Positions 21,670 to 29,816 of a stretch of DNA of 33,134 bases are shown here, piece by piece; position 1 is the first letter of the stretch, and the number at the start of each line of letters is the position of its first letter. The DNA is taken from positions 1 through 33,134 of the forward strand of contig JAKSNF010000024.1 in the NCBI GenBank assembly GCA_024400115.1. The letters run 5' to 3'. This DNA comes from Paludibacteraceae bacterium. Lineage in GTDB: Bacteria; Bacteroidota; Bacteroidia; Bacteroidales; Paludibacteraceae. Under the pieces are notes generated by a model that was given only the letters and a program-made list of their open reading frames with translations, did not search any database and was not told the DNA's origin. Position numbers and translations under genes: made by a program.

Positions 21670-23493
21670 ATGGCATCAGAAACTGTAAATTTTACCATTA
21701 ACTTGAACGGAACAGCCTATTCTGGCATCGCTCAAATTGATAAAGCCTTGGGGAAGTTAAACATATCTTCCGCCAAGACTGAGAAACTATTTGACCGGCT
21801 GAATAATTCAAGTTTCAAGCTCAATAACATATTGCAAGCATCGCGTACTGTTTTTGGGGCGGTGAAGCAAGGACTTGATAAAGTGGTCGATATTGGCAGT
21901 GAAAGTGAACTCCAAAAGATGAACTTGCAAACTTTGTTCCATGGCAATGCCGAAGCAGCCCAAGAAATGTACGACAAAATAGCGGAGTATGGAAAAGTGA
22001 CGCCTTATGACAAAGCCGGTCTTATTGATGCCCAAAAGACGATGATGTCCTTTGGCATATCAGGGGATAAAGCTTTTGAGTCCCTTAAACGGATAGGTGA
22101 TATTGCCATGGGGGATAAACAAAAGATGCAGTCCCTCACCCTCGCTTTTTCGCAAGTTTCCAGTGCAGGAAAATTATCCGGTCAGGATCTGCTGCAAATG
22201 ATTAACGCCGGATTCAATCCGTTACAAGCTATCAGCGAAAAAACCGGTAAAAGCATGGCCACCCTCAAAGAAGAAATGGCCAAAGGACAAATCTCTGTTC
22301 AAATGGTAGAACAGGCATTCATTGACGCAACATCAAAAGGCGGATTGTTCTATAATGCCATTGATACCGCTTCACAAACGACAGCAGGGAAAATAGCGTC
22401 TATGAAAGATTCTATCGATGAAATGCTTGCGACACTGTTTGTTAAACTTAAGCCATACATTGATAATGCCGTTATATGGGCGACAAATGCAATAGATCGG
22501 GTTGTGCCTGTTCTATCCAAATTAAAGGGTATTTTGAACACAATATGGGGAACCATTCAGAAAGGCATTACTTTTATTAAAGAGTGGCATGCCGTGTTGA
22601 TTCCTCTTACGGCCGCAATTGCAGCATTCACGATTGCCTGTAATGTCAATCGAATTTCGTTAATGTTACAGGATGCCTGGTTAAACATCCTCATAATTAA
22701 AGAACATGCTGTAGCAATAGCGACAAATATATGGTCCGGTGCACAAGCGGTTCTTAATGCTATTATGAGTGCAAACCCGATTGGTCTAATCATAACCGGC
22801 ATTGCAGCACTAATAGCGATAATTACTTTCTGCGCCACCAAGGTATATGGATGGGGAAGTTTATGGCAAGGCGTATGGGGCGCAGCCAAACACACATTTT
22901 TTGCCTTTGTGGAGGCAATCAAACTAAAATACACTACAATGCTAAACGGGCTTCTAATGGGATTAGATAAAATCAAATTAGGATGGTATAAATTCAAAGA
23001 AGCTACCGGTTTGGGGGATAGTTCTGAAAATCAGAAAATGATTGCCCAAATAAATGAGGACATTGAGAACCGCAAAAAAGCCATAACGGATGCAGGGCAA
23101 AAAGTCCGAAATGAGCTACTGCAAGCCAAAGGGAGCCTTCAAAGTATCGAAATGGGTGTGAAGAAATCGGCACCGAAAGGAGCCGAAAAAACAGGGGCAG
23201 CCACAAAGGCCGCAATGGGAACTCAGGCTGCTATTGTTTCCGGCGTGAATAGCAATGGTGGCTCCATGAGCAATGCGGATAACAAATCCGGAGCAGGCGC
23301 ATCAACCGCCCAAAGTGCGGAGGCTGTGGCTACGGGTGGAAAACGAAACACGAATATCAGTATAAACCTTAAAGACCTTGTAGGAACCATAAACTTTCAG
23401 GGTTCACTCCAAGAAAAGAAAGAAGATGTAGAAAGACAACTTGCAGAACTTATGCTGCGAGTATTAAATATGGCACAAAGTAGCGTATCATAA
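21670..23493 (+). CDS. Tape measure protein
   Basis: A 607-residue protein that sets tail length and passes DNA. The N-terminal part has the typical start (VNFTINLNGTAYSGIAQIDK), then a helical domain with FGAVKQGLDKVVDIGSESEL, and the conserved MSFGISGDKAFESLKRIGDI and GQDLLQMINAGFNPLQAI, which are hallmarks of the family. The middle has hydrophobic segments (VLIPLTAAIAAFTIACNV; PIGLIITGIAALIAIITFC). The C-terminal part is a charged helix and a low-complexity A/G/S-rich stretch. By the rule of about 0.15 nm per residue the tail would be near 90 nm. It ends in TAATG, overlapping the next start by one base. Confidence 0.88.
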   Translation: MASETVNFTINLNGTAYSGIAQIDKALGKLNISSAKTEKLFDRLNNSSFKLNNILQASRTVFGAVKQGLDKVVDIGSESELQKMNLQTLFHGNAEAAQEMYDKIAEYGKVTPYDKAGLIDAQKTMMSFGISGDKAFESLKRIGDIAMGDKQKMQSLTLAFSQVSSAGKLSGQDLLQMINAGFNPLQAISEKTGKSMATLKEEMAKGQISVQMVEQAFIDATSKGGLFYNAIDTASQTTAGKIASMKDSIDEMLATLFVKLKPYIDNAVIWATNAIDRVVPVLSKLKGILNTIWGTIQKGITFIKEWHAVLIPLTAAIAAFTIACNVNRISLMLQDAWLNILIIKEHAVAIATNIWSGAQAVLNAIMSANPIGLIITGIAALIAIITFCATKVYGWGSLWQGVWGAAKHTFFAFVEAIKLKYTTMLNGLLMGLDKIKLGWYKFKEATGLGDSSENQKMIAQINEDIENRKKAITDAGQKVRNELLQAKGSLQSIEMGVKKSAPKGAEKTGAATKAAMGTQAAIVSGVNSNGGSMSNADNKSGAGASTAQSAEAVATGGKRNTNISINLKDLVGTINFQGSLQEKKEDVERQLAELMLRVLNMAQSSVS

Positions 23494-24050
23494 TGTATAT
23501 TGATTTTGTACAACCAATCTATTTGCCGCTTTATTGGTTAGAACATCCAGAAGTGGTAAAGGCATACGACGAGAAAACCTACACGGATCCCGCCGACGCA
23601 TTAGAGGTGCCACATTCTTGCCCCCTTGAAATTAAATGGGCAAGTGAAAGTGAATGGTGGAAGTTCCCGATAGAGCCGGTTATTTCCATTAGTGGCAAAA
23701 ATAATGTAGTTAAGCGTTATGTCCTTAAAGTGGCATCCAAAGACGCAGAACGCCGCGGATCCGTCAAAGAACTATGGACGCAAGATGACTACGAAATTAA
23801 CATATCCGGCATTTTCATCAGCAAAAAGGATGATATGCTTCCCGAAGATGACTTGCGGACCTTGCGGCGTTATTGTGAAGCCCGTGAGGTGATAGAAGTC
23901 AAATCACCGCTATTCACATTGTTCAACATAAAAAAGATGGTCATCGAGGAATTTCAGTTCCCATTTACCAAGGGAATGGAGAATCAGATGTTTACCATTC
24001 GCGGTAGTAGTGATGATGTGGATGACAAACAACTGTTATTAGTGCAATAA
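23493..24050 (+). CDS. Tail protein, DUF6046-like
   Basis: The 185-residue protein lies between the tape measure and the baseplate hub, where Mu has gpN. It has beta-rich stretches (FPIEPVISISGKNNVVKRYV) and WTQDDYEINISGIFIS, followed by DLRTLRRYCEAREVIEVKSP and FNIKKMVIEEFQFPF. This pattern matches a family seen in Bacteroidales phages (DUF6046 as I recall it). It resembles the LysM-less tail tube initiator or adaptor proteins. It overlaps the hub gene by one base. Confidence 0.65.
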   Translation: MYIDFVQPIYLPLYWLEHPEVVKAYDEKTYTDPADALEVPHSCPLEIKWASESEWWKFPIEPVISISGKNNVVKRYVLKVASKDAERRGSVKELWTQDDYEINISGIFISKKDDMLPEDDLRTLRRYCEAREVIEVKSPLFTLFNIKKMVIEEFQFPFTKGMENQMFTIRGSSDDVDDKQLLLVQ

Positions 24051-25006
24051 TGCTTGCAATGGAACATAACATATCGATTGGCCGCTATCGCCTTGGCATT
24101 GTAGATAGTGTAACCATCAAGCACAGTGTTGAGACCCTCTCCGACACCGCATTTATCGTGCTTCCAGGTTCTTATGCGAATAAGACCTTAGATGTGGAAG
24201 GCAAACTTAAAGAAGGTGACGAAGTAAAGATTGAACTTGGCTATAACACAACACTCAAAACAGAGTTTATGGGCTATCTGAAAACCATACAGACAGATGA
24301 TGGATCTATTACATTGGAATGCGAGGACGCCATTTGGATTTTCAGAAAAGAGGTGGCGGACAAGGAACATAAAAACATCACGGCAAAATCATTGCTTCAA
24401 AAAATAGTGCAGGAAGTGGATGGTAGTTTCAATGTGTCATGCGATTATGATTTTACCTACGATAAGTTTGTAGTCAAGGATGCAACCGCGTTTGATGTCC
24501 TAAAAAAAATACAGGATGAGACAAAGGCAAACATTTATTTCAGTGGTACCACATTGCACTGTCATCCGCAATACTCTGAAATAACAAACCAAACACCGAT
24601 TATTTATGATTTTAACGCCAATGTGGAAAAATCAGACCTTAAATATAAATCGGAAAAAGACCGTAAGTATTTCGTTGAGGTGGAAGGCATCCCGTCATCG
24701 GGCAAACGGGTAACCGTCACTTATGGTACAATGGGAGGAGATAAACGCAATATAAAAGTTTATGGTGTTACCGATAAAGAATCACTCTTAAAAAGAGCCA
24801 AGGAGGAACTGACAACACTTGTTTATACCGGTTTTGAGGGAAGCTTTACAGGATGGCTAATTCCTTTTTGCGAACCAGCATATAAAATAGAGTTGCGCGA
24901 TAAGGACTATCCAGAAAAGAACGGAACATATTATGTAGTAGCCACAGAGATTAAATTCTCCTCATCGGGTGGCGAAAGAACTGTAACAATCGGAAAGAAG
25001 ATTTAG
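24050..25006 (+). CDS. Baseplate hub protein (Mu gpP / late control D-like)
   Basis: A 318-residue protein with the fold pattern of hub proteins (Mu gpP, T4 gp27): opening strands ISIGRYRLGIVDSVTIKHS, the loop GDEVKIELGYNTTLKTEFMG, and then LECEDAIWIFRKEV, a conserved site in this family. The middle has TAFDVLKKIQDETKANIYFS. The C-terminal part (ELRDKDYPEKNGTYYVVATE) is an OB-like barrel. Three copies would form the hub that holds the spike. ATG 24059 is an alternative start. The spike gene follows 2 bp later. Confidence 0.8.
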   Translation: MLAMEHNISIGRYRLGIVDSVTIKHSVETLSDTAFIVLPGSYANKTLDVEGKLKEGDEVKIELGYNTTLKTEFMGYLKTIQTDDGSITLECEDAIWIFRKEVADKEHKNITAKSLLQKIVQEVDGSFNVSCDYDFTYDKFVVKDATAFDVLKKIQDETKANIYFSGTTLHCHPQYSEITNQTPIIYDFNANVEKSDLKYKSEKDRKYFVEVEGIPSSGKRVTVTYGTMGGDKRNIKVYGVTDKESLLKRAKEELTTLVYTGFEGSFTGWLIPFCEPAYKIELRDKDYPEKNGTYYVVATEIKFSSSGGERTVTIGKKI

Positions 25007-25008
25007 CG

Positions 25009-25500
25009 ATGGACATATATGGTCAAATAGCAAAAACGGTCAAGGAAATTGTAGGTGGGAAAGAAACCATTATTTTCCCTGCTGAAGTAAAGTCTGTGGA
25101 CGGGGCGACATGCAGCGTCATGATAGGTAAGTTACAGTTATCTGATGTGCGTTTGCGTTCTGTTATAAATGACAAAGAAGATCAGGTACTAATAACCCCC
25201 GCAGTTGGAAGTCAAGTACTAGTCGCGGACCTTAGCAATGGCGCATTTCGTGATTTGGCAGTTTTAACATATAGTGAACCGGAGAAAATAGAAATCAAGA
25301 TTGGGCAGATGGAGGTTTGTTTGTCCGGAGAGAAAATTAGCGTAAAGAAAGGGGCCATAAATTTGTTTGACTTGTTGGATGGCTTGCTTACTCAAATACT
25401 GGCATTGACCGTTCCAACAGGAACAGGACCGAGTGGAACACCTGTTAACGCCTCAGAGTTTACCCAAATAAAAACAAAATTAGGTCAAATAATGGAATAG
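25009..25500 (+). CDS. Baseplate spike protein (gpV / Mu gp45-like)
   Basis: A 163-residue protein after the hub. The N-terminal half is an OB-type fold (FPAEVKSVDGATCSVMIGKL; LITPAVGSQVLVADLSNG), as in spike proteins of contractile tails. The next stretch is strand-rich (KIEIKIGQMEVCLSGEKISV) and could form the intertwined beta helix of the needle, though it is short. The C-terminal part (LFDLLDGLLTQILAL) is a helix. The iron-binding HxH tip of P2 gpV is not seen, so the tip may be on another protein. Confidence 0.75.
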   Translation: MDIYGQIAKTVKEIVGGKETIIFPAEVKSVDGATCSVMIGKLQLSDVRLRSVINDKEDQVLITPAVGSQVLVADLSNGAFRDLAVLTYSEPEKIEIKIGQMEVCLSGEKISVKKGAINLFDLLDGLLTQILALTVPTGTGPSGTPVNASEFTQIKTKLGQIME

Positions 25501-25501
25501 T

Positions 25502-25720
25502 ATGGCATTAGTCAAAGACACATTGAAAGCAGCTATATATGCCGCGTTTGCGGAGGCACGGGAAAAGACCGACAACCCGGAAGAAGCGATGAATACATTA
25601 GCGGACAGAATAGCAACAGCCGTTGATACTTTTGTTAAATCTGGGACTGTATCAACAACCGTCACCGGCACATGTCCGGCTGGCGCAGTAAACGGAACAG
25701 GAATAGGTAGTATAAGTTAA
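25502..25720 (+). CDS. Small protein between spike and wedge genes
   Basis: A 72-residue protein. The first half is a helix (DTLKAAIYAAFAEAREKTDN, then EEAMNTLADRIATAV), the second half a threonine- and glycine-rich tail (GTVSTTVTGTCPAGAVNGTG). The tail could be a spike-tip or PAAR-like end piece, but it lacks PAAR motifs. It starts 1 bp after the spike stop. No family recognised. Confidence 0.6.
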   Translation: MALVKDTLKAAIYAAFAEAREKTDNPEEAMNTLADRIATAVDTFVKSGTVSTTVTGTCPAGAVNGTGIGSIS

Positions 25721-25724
25721 TGAT

Positions 25725-26048
25725 ATGACAGGAATAGCACTAACATCTGATGAAAATAAAGGTTATGATTTAGACCTTGAAATAAAGAGGGACGCCAACG
25801 GAAAAATCATTCAGGGGATAAAGTTGGCAGAAACCACCCACCAAAACCAAGCATTTATACTAATGGCGCATAAGGGGGATTTCAAGGAACACCCTTTATT
25901 GGGCGTTGGTATTCAAGATATCATCAACGATAATGATTTCCCATCATGGGAGCGCCTAATTACAGAACAATTTGAGGCTGATGGGCAACAAATAGACAAA
26001 CTGGAAATAACCAGTAAAGGTTTAACATTAGAAGCACATTACAAATGA
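25725..26048 (+). CDS. Baseplate wedge protein (gp25 / Mu gp46-like)
   Basis: The 107-residue protein has the hallmarks of the gpW/gp25 family: a beta start (YDLDLEIKRDANGKII), then QNQAFILMAHKGDFKEHPLL, GVGIQDIIND and a C-terminal strand (DKLEITSKGLTLEAHYK). In T4, gp25 nucleates sheath assembly at the baseplate; Mu gp46 is the counterpart. It precedes the amidase gene with an ATGA overlap. Confidence 0.75.
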   Translation: MTGIALTSDENKGYDLDLEIKRDANGKIIQGIKLAETTHQNQAFILMAHKGDFKEHPLLGVGIQDIINDNDFPSWERLITEQFEADGQQIDKLEITSKGLTLEAHYK

Positions 26049-26464
26049 GACAAATCACTGAAATCATCATCCACTGTTCCGCCACCCCAGAAGGTCGCGA
26101 TGTAACGGTTGACACTATCCGTCAATGGCATAAGCAACGCCATTTTGTAGATATCGGATATCACTATGTAATTTATCGTGACGGCTCCATTCATGGCGGA
26201 AGACCTGAAGACCAAGTCGGCGCCCATGTAACCAATCATAATAAGAACTCAATCGGCATTTGCTATGTCGGAGGGATGGAACGAGATATGAGCGAACCAA
26301 AAGACACACGCACACCGGCACAAAAACGAGCTCTTATTCAACTGTGCAAGCACCTACAAACCAAGTATCCTGGTGCAACAATTCACGGGCATAATGAGTA
26401 TGACACGAAAGCGTGCCCATCGTTCAATGTTAAGCAATGGAAGGAGGAGGTAGGATTATGTTAG
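26045..26464 (+). CDS. N-acetylmuramoyl-L-alanine amidase (endolysin)
   Basis: A 139-residue enzyme of the T7 lysozyme type that cuts the amide bond between sugar and peptide in the cell wall. It begins MRQITEIIIHCSATPEGRDV. All key residues can be placed: zinc ligands H10, H116 and C124, and the catalytic Y39 and K122, with spacing equal to H17, Y46, H122, K128 and C130 of T7 lysozyme. Further motifs are GYHYVIYRDG, VGAHVTNHNKNSIGI and HGHNEYDTKACPSF. It has no signal peptide, so it needs a holin. The next gene overlaps its end by 7 bp. Confidence 0.92.
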   Translation: MRQITEIIIHCSATPEGRDVTVDTIRQWHKQRHFVDIGYHYVIYRDGSIHGGRPEDQVGAHVTNHNKNSIGICYVGGMERDMSEPKDTRTPAQKRALIQLCKHLQTKYPGATIHGHNEYDTKACPSFNVKQWKEEVGLC

Positions 26465-26802
26465 CCGAAATTATCCGAATCGTCATAGAAGCCGTTTTAG
26501 GCGGAACTTTGATTGTTACCTTAGTAACTTTACGCTCAACCAAAAAGAAAGCGTCAGAGGAAGCAAGAGGTCTTGAAATAGACAACAATAAGCGTCTGAT
26601 GGATGGCTTTAATGAATATATTGTAGAACCCTTAAAAAAAGAAGTCAATGGATTACGAATTGAAGTGCGCCAACTTAAACGCGCGATTGAGAAAATCAAT
26701 GATTGTCCCCATGCTGCTGATTGCCCTGTGCGTCACGAGTTGCAAAACTACCCAACTGAACCAATCTGTAACCAAGGAGCAGCAGATCGAGCAGAAAACT
26801 GA
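26458..26802 (+). CDS. Holin or inner-membrane spanin candidate
   Basis: ATG 26458 gives 114 residues, preceded by a strong AAGGAGGAGG, rare in this phage. Residues 4-25 form one membrane segment (IIRIVIEAVLGGTLIVTLVT), followed by basic RSTKKK, a charged helix (residues 35-85) and a cysteine pair (CPHAADC). The single N-terminal anchor plus a coiled periplasmic or cytoplasmic part fits an i-spanin (Rz-like) or a class III-type holin. It sits between the amidase and the candidate u-spanin and overlaps the latter by 104 bp in another frame, like Rz and Rz1. Confidence 0.65.
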   Translation: MLAEIIRIVIEAVLGGTLIVTLVTLRSTKKKASEEARGLEIDNNKRLMDGFNEYIVEPLKKEVNGLRIEVRQLKRAIEKINDCPHAADCPVRHELQNYPTEPICNQGAADRAEN

Positions 26803-27208
26803 CCTTGAACAGCAAACCCATTTGGAGGAACAGACACAAGTATCAGAGCAATCCTCTGACTTGAGCACATCAAATATGGAGGTTGATGAGACGATTGAGG
26901 AAACAACTTGGAGTGAGCCAGATAGCACAGGCACACAATACCCTGTGAAAACTACCACAACCAAGCGCACAACTCATTCAGGAAAGCAGAATAATATACA
27001 ATCATCGGCTAATCAGTCCACAAATTCGGTTGAAGATGTAAGCACAAATGACAACTCAAAACAAACAATCTCAACCAATGAGCAAAGCGACACAAACCAA
27101 AAAACAAAGGTACAAACACCGGCATGGGTAATTGTTCTAATCATTGGAATCATACTTATTGTTCTGATTGTTATTTTGGTTATACTTAAACATTATAGAG
27201 TAATATGA
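26699..27208 (+). CDS. Lipoprotein with C-terminal membrane segment (u-spanin candidate)
   Basis: ATG 26699 gives 169 residues; a longer frame begins at 26648, but MIVPMLLIALCVTSC is a proper lipoprotein signal with lipobox VTSC and C15 as lipidation site. The middle is rich in Q, S, T and N, without fold (QQTHLEEQTQVSEQSSD). The end is a strong membrane segment (WVIVLIIGIILIVLIVILV). An outer-membrane lipid anchor plus an inner-membrane segment is the mark of a unimolecular spanin, which fuses the two membranes in the last step of lysis. The start lies inside the previous gene in a different frame. Confidence 0.7.
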   Translation: MIVPMLLIALCVTSCKTTQLNQSVTKEQQIEQKTDLEQQTHLEEQTQVSEQSSDLSTSNMEVDETIEETTWSEPDSTGTQYPVKTTTTKRTTHSGKQNNIQSSANQSTNSVEDVSTNDNSKQTISTNEQSDTNQKTKVQTPAWVIVLIIGIILIVLIVILVILKHYRVI

Positions 27209-27498
27209 TAACAACCCTATCACATCAATCCATATTGGACTTATCCTTGCAACATTGCGGAAGTCTGGAAGCTGCTTATGCTTTAGCAGATGGTAATGGT
27301 GTCAGCATATCTGATGACTTAATTACCGGTGAGCAGTTATTAGCTCCGAAAGTAATGGATAAGGATGTTACTTTACATTATGGGGTGAACAGTATACAGC
27401 CGGCAACTCATATAACCAATGCTGAAATTAACGATATTTTAAGCATCGGTGAGGGTATTGAGTTCTGGGCTATTGAATTTGATTTTATGGTTAGTTAA
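27205..27498 (+). CDS. Tail protein with LysM-like start
   Basis: A 97-residue protein in ATGA overlap with the spanin candidate. QSILDLSLQHCGSLEAAYAL and ISDDLITGEQLLAP give the pattern of LysM-like modules (helix, turn, helix with D and L positions), as in tail protein X of Mu-like phages, though the second half (VTLHYGVNSIQPATHI) is different. It probably joins the tail or baseplate. Moderate call. Confidence 0.5.
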   Translation: MITTLSHQSILDLSLQHCGSLEAAYALADGNGVSISDDLITGEQLLAPKVMDKDVTLHYGVNSIQPATHITNAEINDILSIGEGIEFWAIEFDFMVS

Positions 27499-27512
27499 AA
27501 AACACATCTATC

Positions 27513-28379
27513 ATGGCACGAACAATTGATATCATTAAAACGGAACTTAAACAGGCATTTATGCAAGATGCCACACTCCAAAACAAATATGGCTTTGAAC
27601 CTGGCACAGAGTTTGACGATGTATTTAGCAAGGTAGCCATTGAAAGCATTTTGCTTTACATCGTGGCAGCTGCTATTTGGACGTTGGAAAAACTCTTTGA
27701 CACGCATACCAAAGAGGTTACGGACTACATAGCCACGATGAAGCCACATAGTTTGCGTTGGTATGTGGAGAAAGCCAAAGCATTCATGTATGGTTATCCC
27801 CTCATCGAAGGAACGGATCAGTACAATACCGAAGGAATGGAAGATGAGGATATCGCAGCCGCTAAGATTGTAACCTTTGCTGCATGTACCGAATCAGAGG
27901 CAACTTTATATTTGAAAGTGGCACGTTCTGTTGGTGGTCATCCGGCCGCGTTAGACGAAAGCCAAAAATCGGCTTTTAAGGCATACCTACAAGAAATAAA
28001 AGATGCAGGTGTCCGGATAGATGTCATATCAGAAGAAGGTGACTATTTGAAACTGGATATGGTTATTTACTATGACCCGTTAATCCTGAATGAAGACGGG
28101 GAGAACAAAAGCACCGGTGAAAAGACTGTTGAAAATGCAATTAAGCAGTACATCGAGAACATCCCATTTAATGGTGAGTTCCGCAAGAATGAGTTAGTAG
28201 ATGCCATTCAAGCCGTGCCTGGCGTAGAAATGGTAGAACTTAATTCTTGCTATCATAGTGAGACTGGTACCACAGGAACCTTTGAGGAAGTCATCGCTTA
28301 TTGCAAGCCTATTTCCGGCTATTTCAAATTTGAGAACGCTGATATTTCACAAGTAATTTACAGGGCTTATGCAGATTGA
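27513..28379 (+). CDS. Baseplate J-like protein (Mu gp47-like)
   Basis: The 288-residue protein carries the conserved pattern of baseplate wedge proteins gpJ/gp47: a start with DIIKTELKQAFMQDATLQNK, then IYIVAA-like helices and VTDYIATMKPHSLRWYVEK, later LDMVIYYDPLILNEDGE and IKQYIENIPFNGEFRKNELV with VDAIQAVPGVEMVEL, the hallmark of the C-terminal part. It precedes the gp48-like gene with an 11-bp overlap. Confidence 0.75.
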   Translation: MARTIDIIKTELKQAFMQDATLQNKYGFEPGTEFDDVFSKVAIESILLYIVAAAIWTLEKLFDTHTKEVTDYIATMKPHSLRWYVEKAKAFMYGYPLIEGTDQYNTEGMEDEDIAAAKIVTFAACTESEATLYLKVARSVGGHPAALDESQKSAFKAYLQEIKDAGVRIDVISEEGDYLKLDMVIYYDPLILNEDGENKSTGEKTVENAIKQYIENIPFNGEFRKNELVDAIQAVPGVEMVELNSCYHSETGTTGTFEEVIAYCKPISGYFKFENADISQVIYRAYAD

Positions 28380-28881
28380 TTATCGTAAATTGGCTGTCTT
28401 ATTGTTGCCTACGTTTTTGCGCCGGCCAATCTTGATTTCCATATTGCGTGCGTGGATGTACCCATTACAGTCCTTGCATGACAGACACCATGACGCCCGC
28501 ACCACACGCTTGTATGAGTTAGCACATACAAGCCAAACATGCCATATAAAAGATGCCTTGAACAAAGAATTTGGTGTAGGTAACTATGACCCATTAAGTT
28601 CTTATGCAGCCGGCTTTCAAATTGCGGATAACAATGCGAAAGGCTCTTGGGTGTGGGTCTATGATGAAGGTGTGGAGAAATTTGATGATGAAGCGCACAT
28701 GATTTTTGTTGAAAACACGTTTGTTTACAATGAATCTGTTATTATGCAACAAACAACATCATTTACAGTAGAAGTGCCCAATAATGTTATATTGAACGAA
28801 TCGAATAAGGCGCGTATTCGTGCAATAGTTAATAAGTATCGCCTTGCATCAAGAAATTTTGATATAATTAAAAAATCATGA
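28369..28881 (+). CDS. Tail/baseplate protein (Mu gp48 / gpI-like by position)
   Basis: A 170-residue protein that overlaps the gpJ-like gene by 11 bp. It begins MQIDYRKLAVLLLPTFLRRP, then LRAWMYPLQSLHDRHHDART, which looks like a helical arm. The rest is beta-rich (SWVWVYDEGVEKFDDEAHMI; SFTVEVPNNVILNE). In Mu and P2 the gene after gpJ/gp47 encodes the tail protein gp48/gpI, which links wedge and fibre. No diagnostic motif was seen, so the call is by place and size. It overlaps the next gene by 4 bp. Confidence 0.6.
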   Translation: MQIDYRKLAVLLLPTFLRRPILISILRAWMYPLQSLHDRHHDARTTRLYELAHTSQTCHIKDALNKEFGVGNYDPLSSYAAGFQIADNNAKGSWVWVYDEGVEKFDDEAHMIFVENTFVYNESVIMQQTTSFTVEVPNNVILNESNKARIRAIVNKYRLASRNFDIIKKS

Positions 28882-29792
28882 ACACTCAATCTTTTATCAA
28901 TGATGGTCAAAAATTCCCATTATCTACCGAATCGCTAAACTTTATTCAGGAACAAATAAAATTGGTCTATGGATTAACAGATTTAGCAGGAGCAAATGTT
29001 ATTATAAAAGATAGCACGGCAACAAAAGATGGACTTGTCATCATGGATGGCGAATTGTTGCCATTAAAGGGAACTCATAATGCTTATATTTCACTCGTTC
29101 AAAGTAAGGAAACATTAAGTATTGGAGATTTCTCGGAAAATGTGAGAACTTTACGCGTTGCTGTTTATGGTAATAGTCCGGATAGTTCTGCTATACGAAA
29201 TGTGCCATCTTCAAGTTTTTCAGGCATTAAGAATATATTAACGTTGATGGATGAACTTAAAGAAGCAAAAAAACACCACATGCCCAAAGGCTCAATAATC
29301 GATTGGTATGGGGAATGTAAAGCCGCAAATATCCCTTATGGCTTTGTCCCGTGCGGTTGGTTTGGTGTAGGGTTGACACTCAATGAAATAGCAAATGAAT
29401 TAACTGCATGGCAAACAAAATATGGTGCAAACAACATCTCAATAAGCAGAGTTAACACAAGCGGTTCACGATTAGTTATATCTTCATGTAATGGGCAAAC
29501 AGTTCCCCTTTTAACAGATAGGTTTATTGTTCAGGCAGGGCACACTTACCAACTCGGTGCGAATGGTGGCTCAAATGCGGTGACATTAACTGCATCCCAA
29601 TCGGGTCTTCCTAATAATGTTGTTGATGGAATTAGCAAAACCACAGGTAAAGCTTATTCCGGAACCTCAGCCTCTCAACATGATTGTGTTAACACTTTAA
29701 GTTACACAACTAAATCTTCACATGATGCATCTGCATCTCACGAGAACCGCCCGCCTTACTATGCGTTGTACAAACTTATAAAAGTCATTTAA
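28878..29792 (+). CDS. Tail fibre with collar-type C-terminal domain
   Basis: A 304-residue protein. The N-terminal part (about 1-125) is likely the baseplate attachment domain. From about residue 135 the pattern of a phage collar domain begins: MPKGSIIDWYGECKAANIPY, GFVPCGWFGVG, and after a variable middle LLTDRFIVQAGHTYQLGANG. The final ENRPPYYALYKLIKVI matches the end of many fibre tips. It probably recognises the bacterial surface. It is in ATGA-type overlap with the gene before. Confidence 0.7.
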   Translation: MNTQSFINDGQKFPLSTESLNFIQEQIKLVYGLTDLAGANVIIKDSTATKDGLVIMDGELLPLKGTHNAYISLVQSKETLSIGDFSENVRTLRVAVYGNSPDSSAIRNVPSSSFSGIKNILTLMDELKEAKKHHMPKGSIIDWYGECKAANIPYGFVPCGWFGVGLTLNEIANELTAWQTKYGANNISISRVNTSGSRLVISSCNGQTVPLLTDRFIVQAGHTYQLGANGGSNAVTLTASQSGLPNNVVDGISKTTGKAYSGTSASQHDCVNTLSYTTKSSHDASASHENRPPYYALYKLIKVI

Positions 29793-29816
29793 TCACCATT
29801 TAATTTGTGTTTCAAT

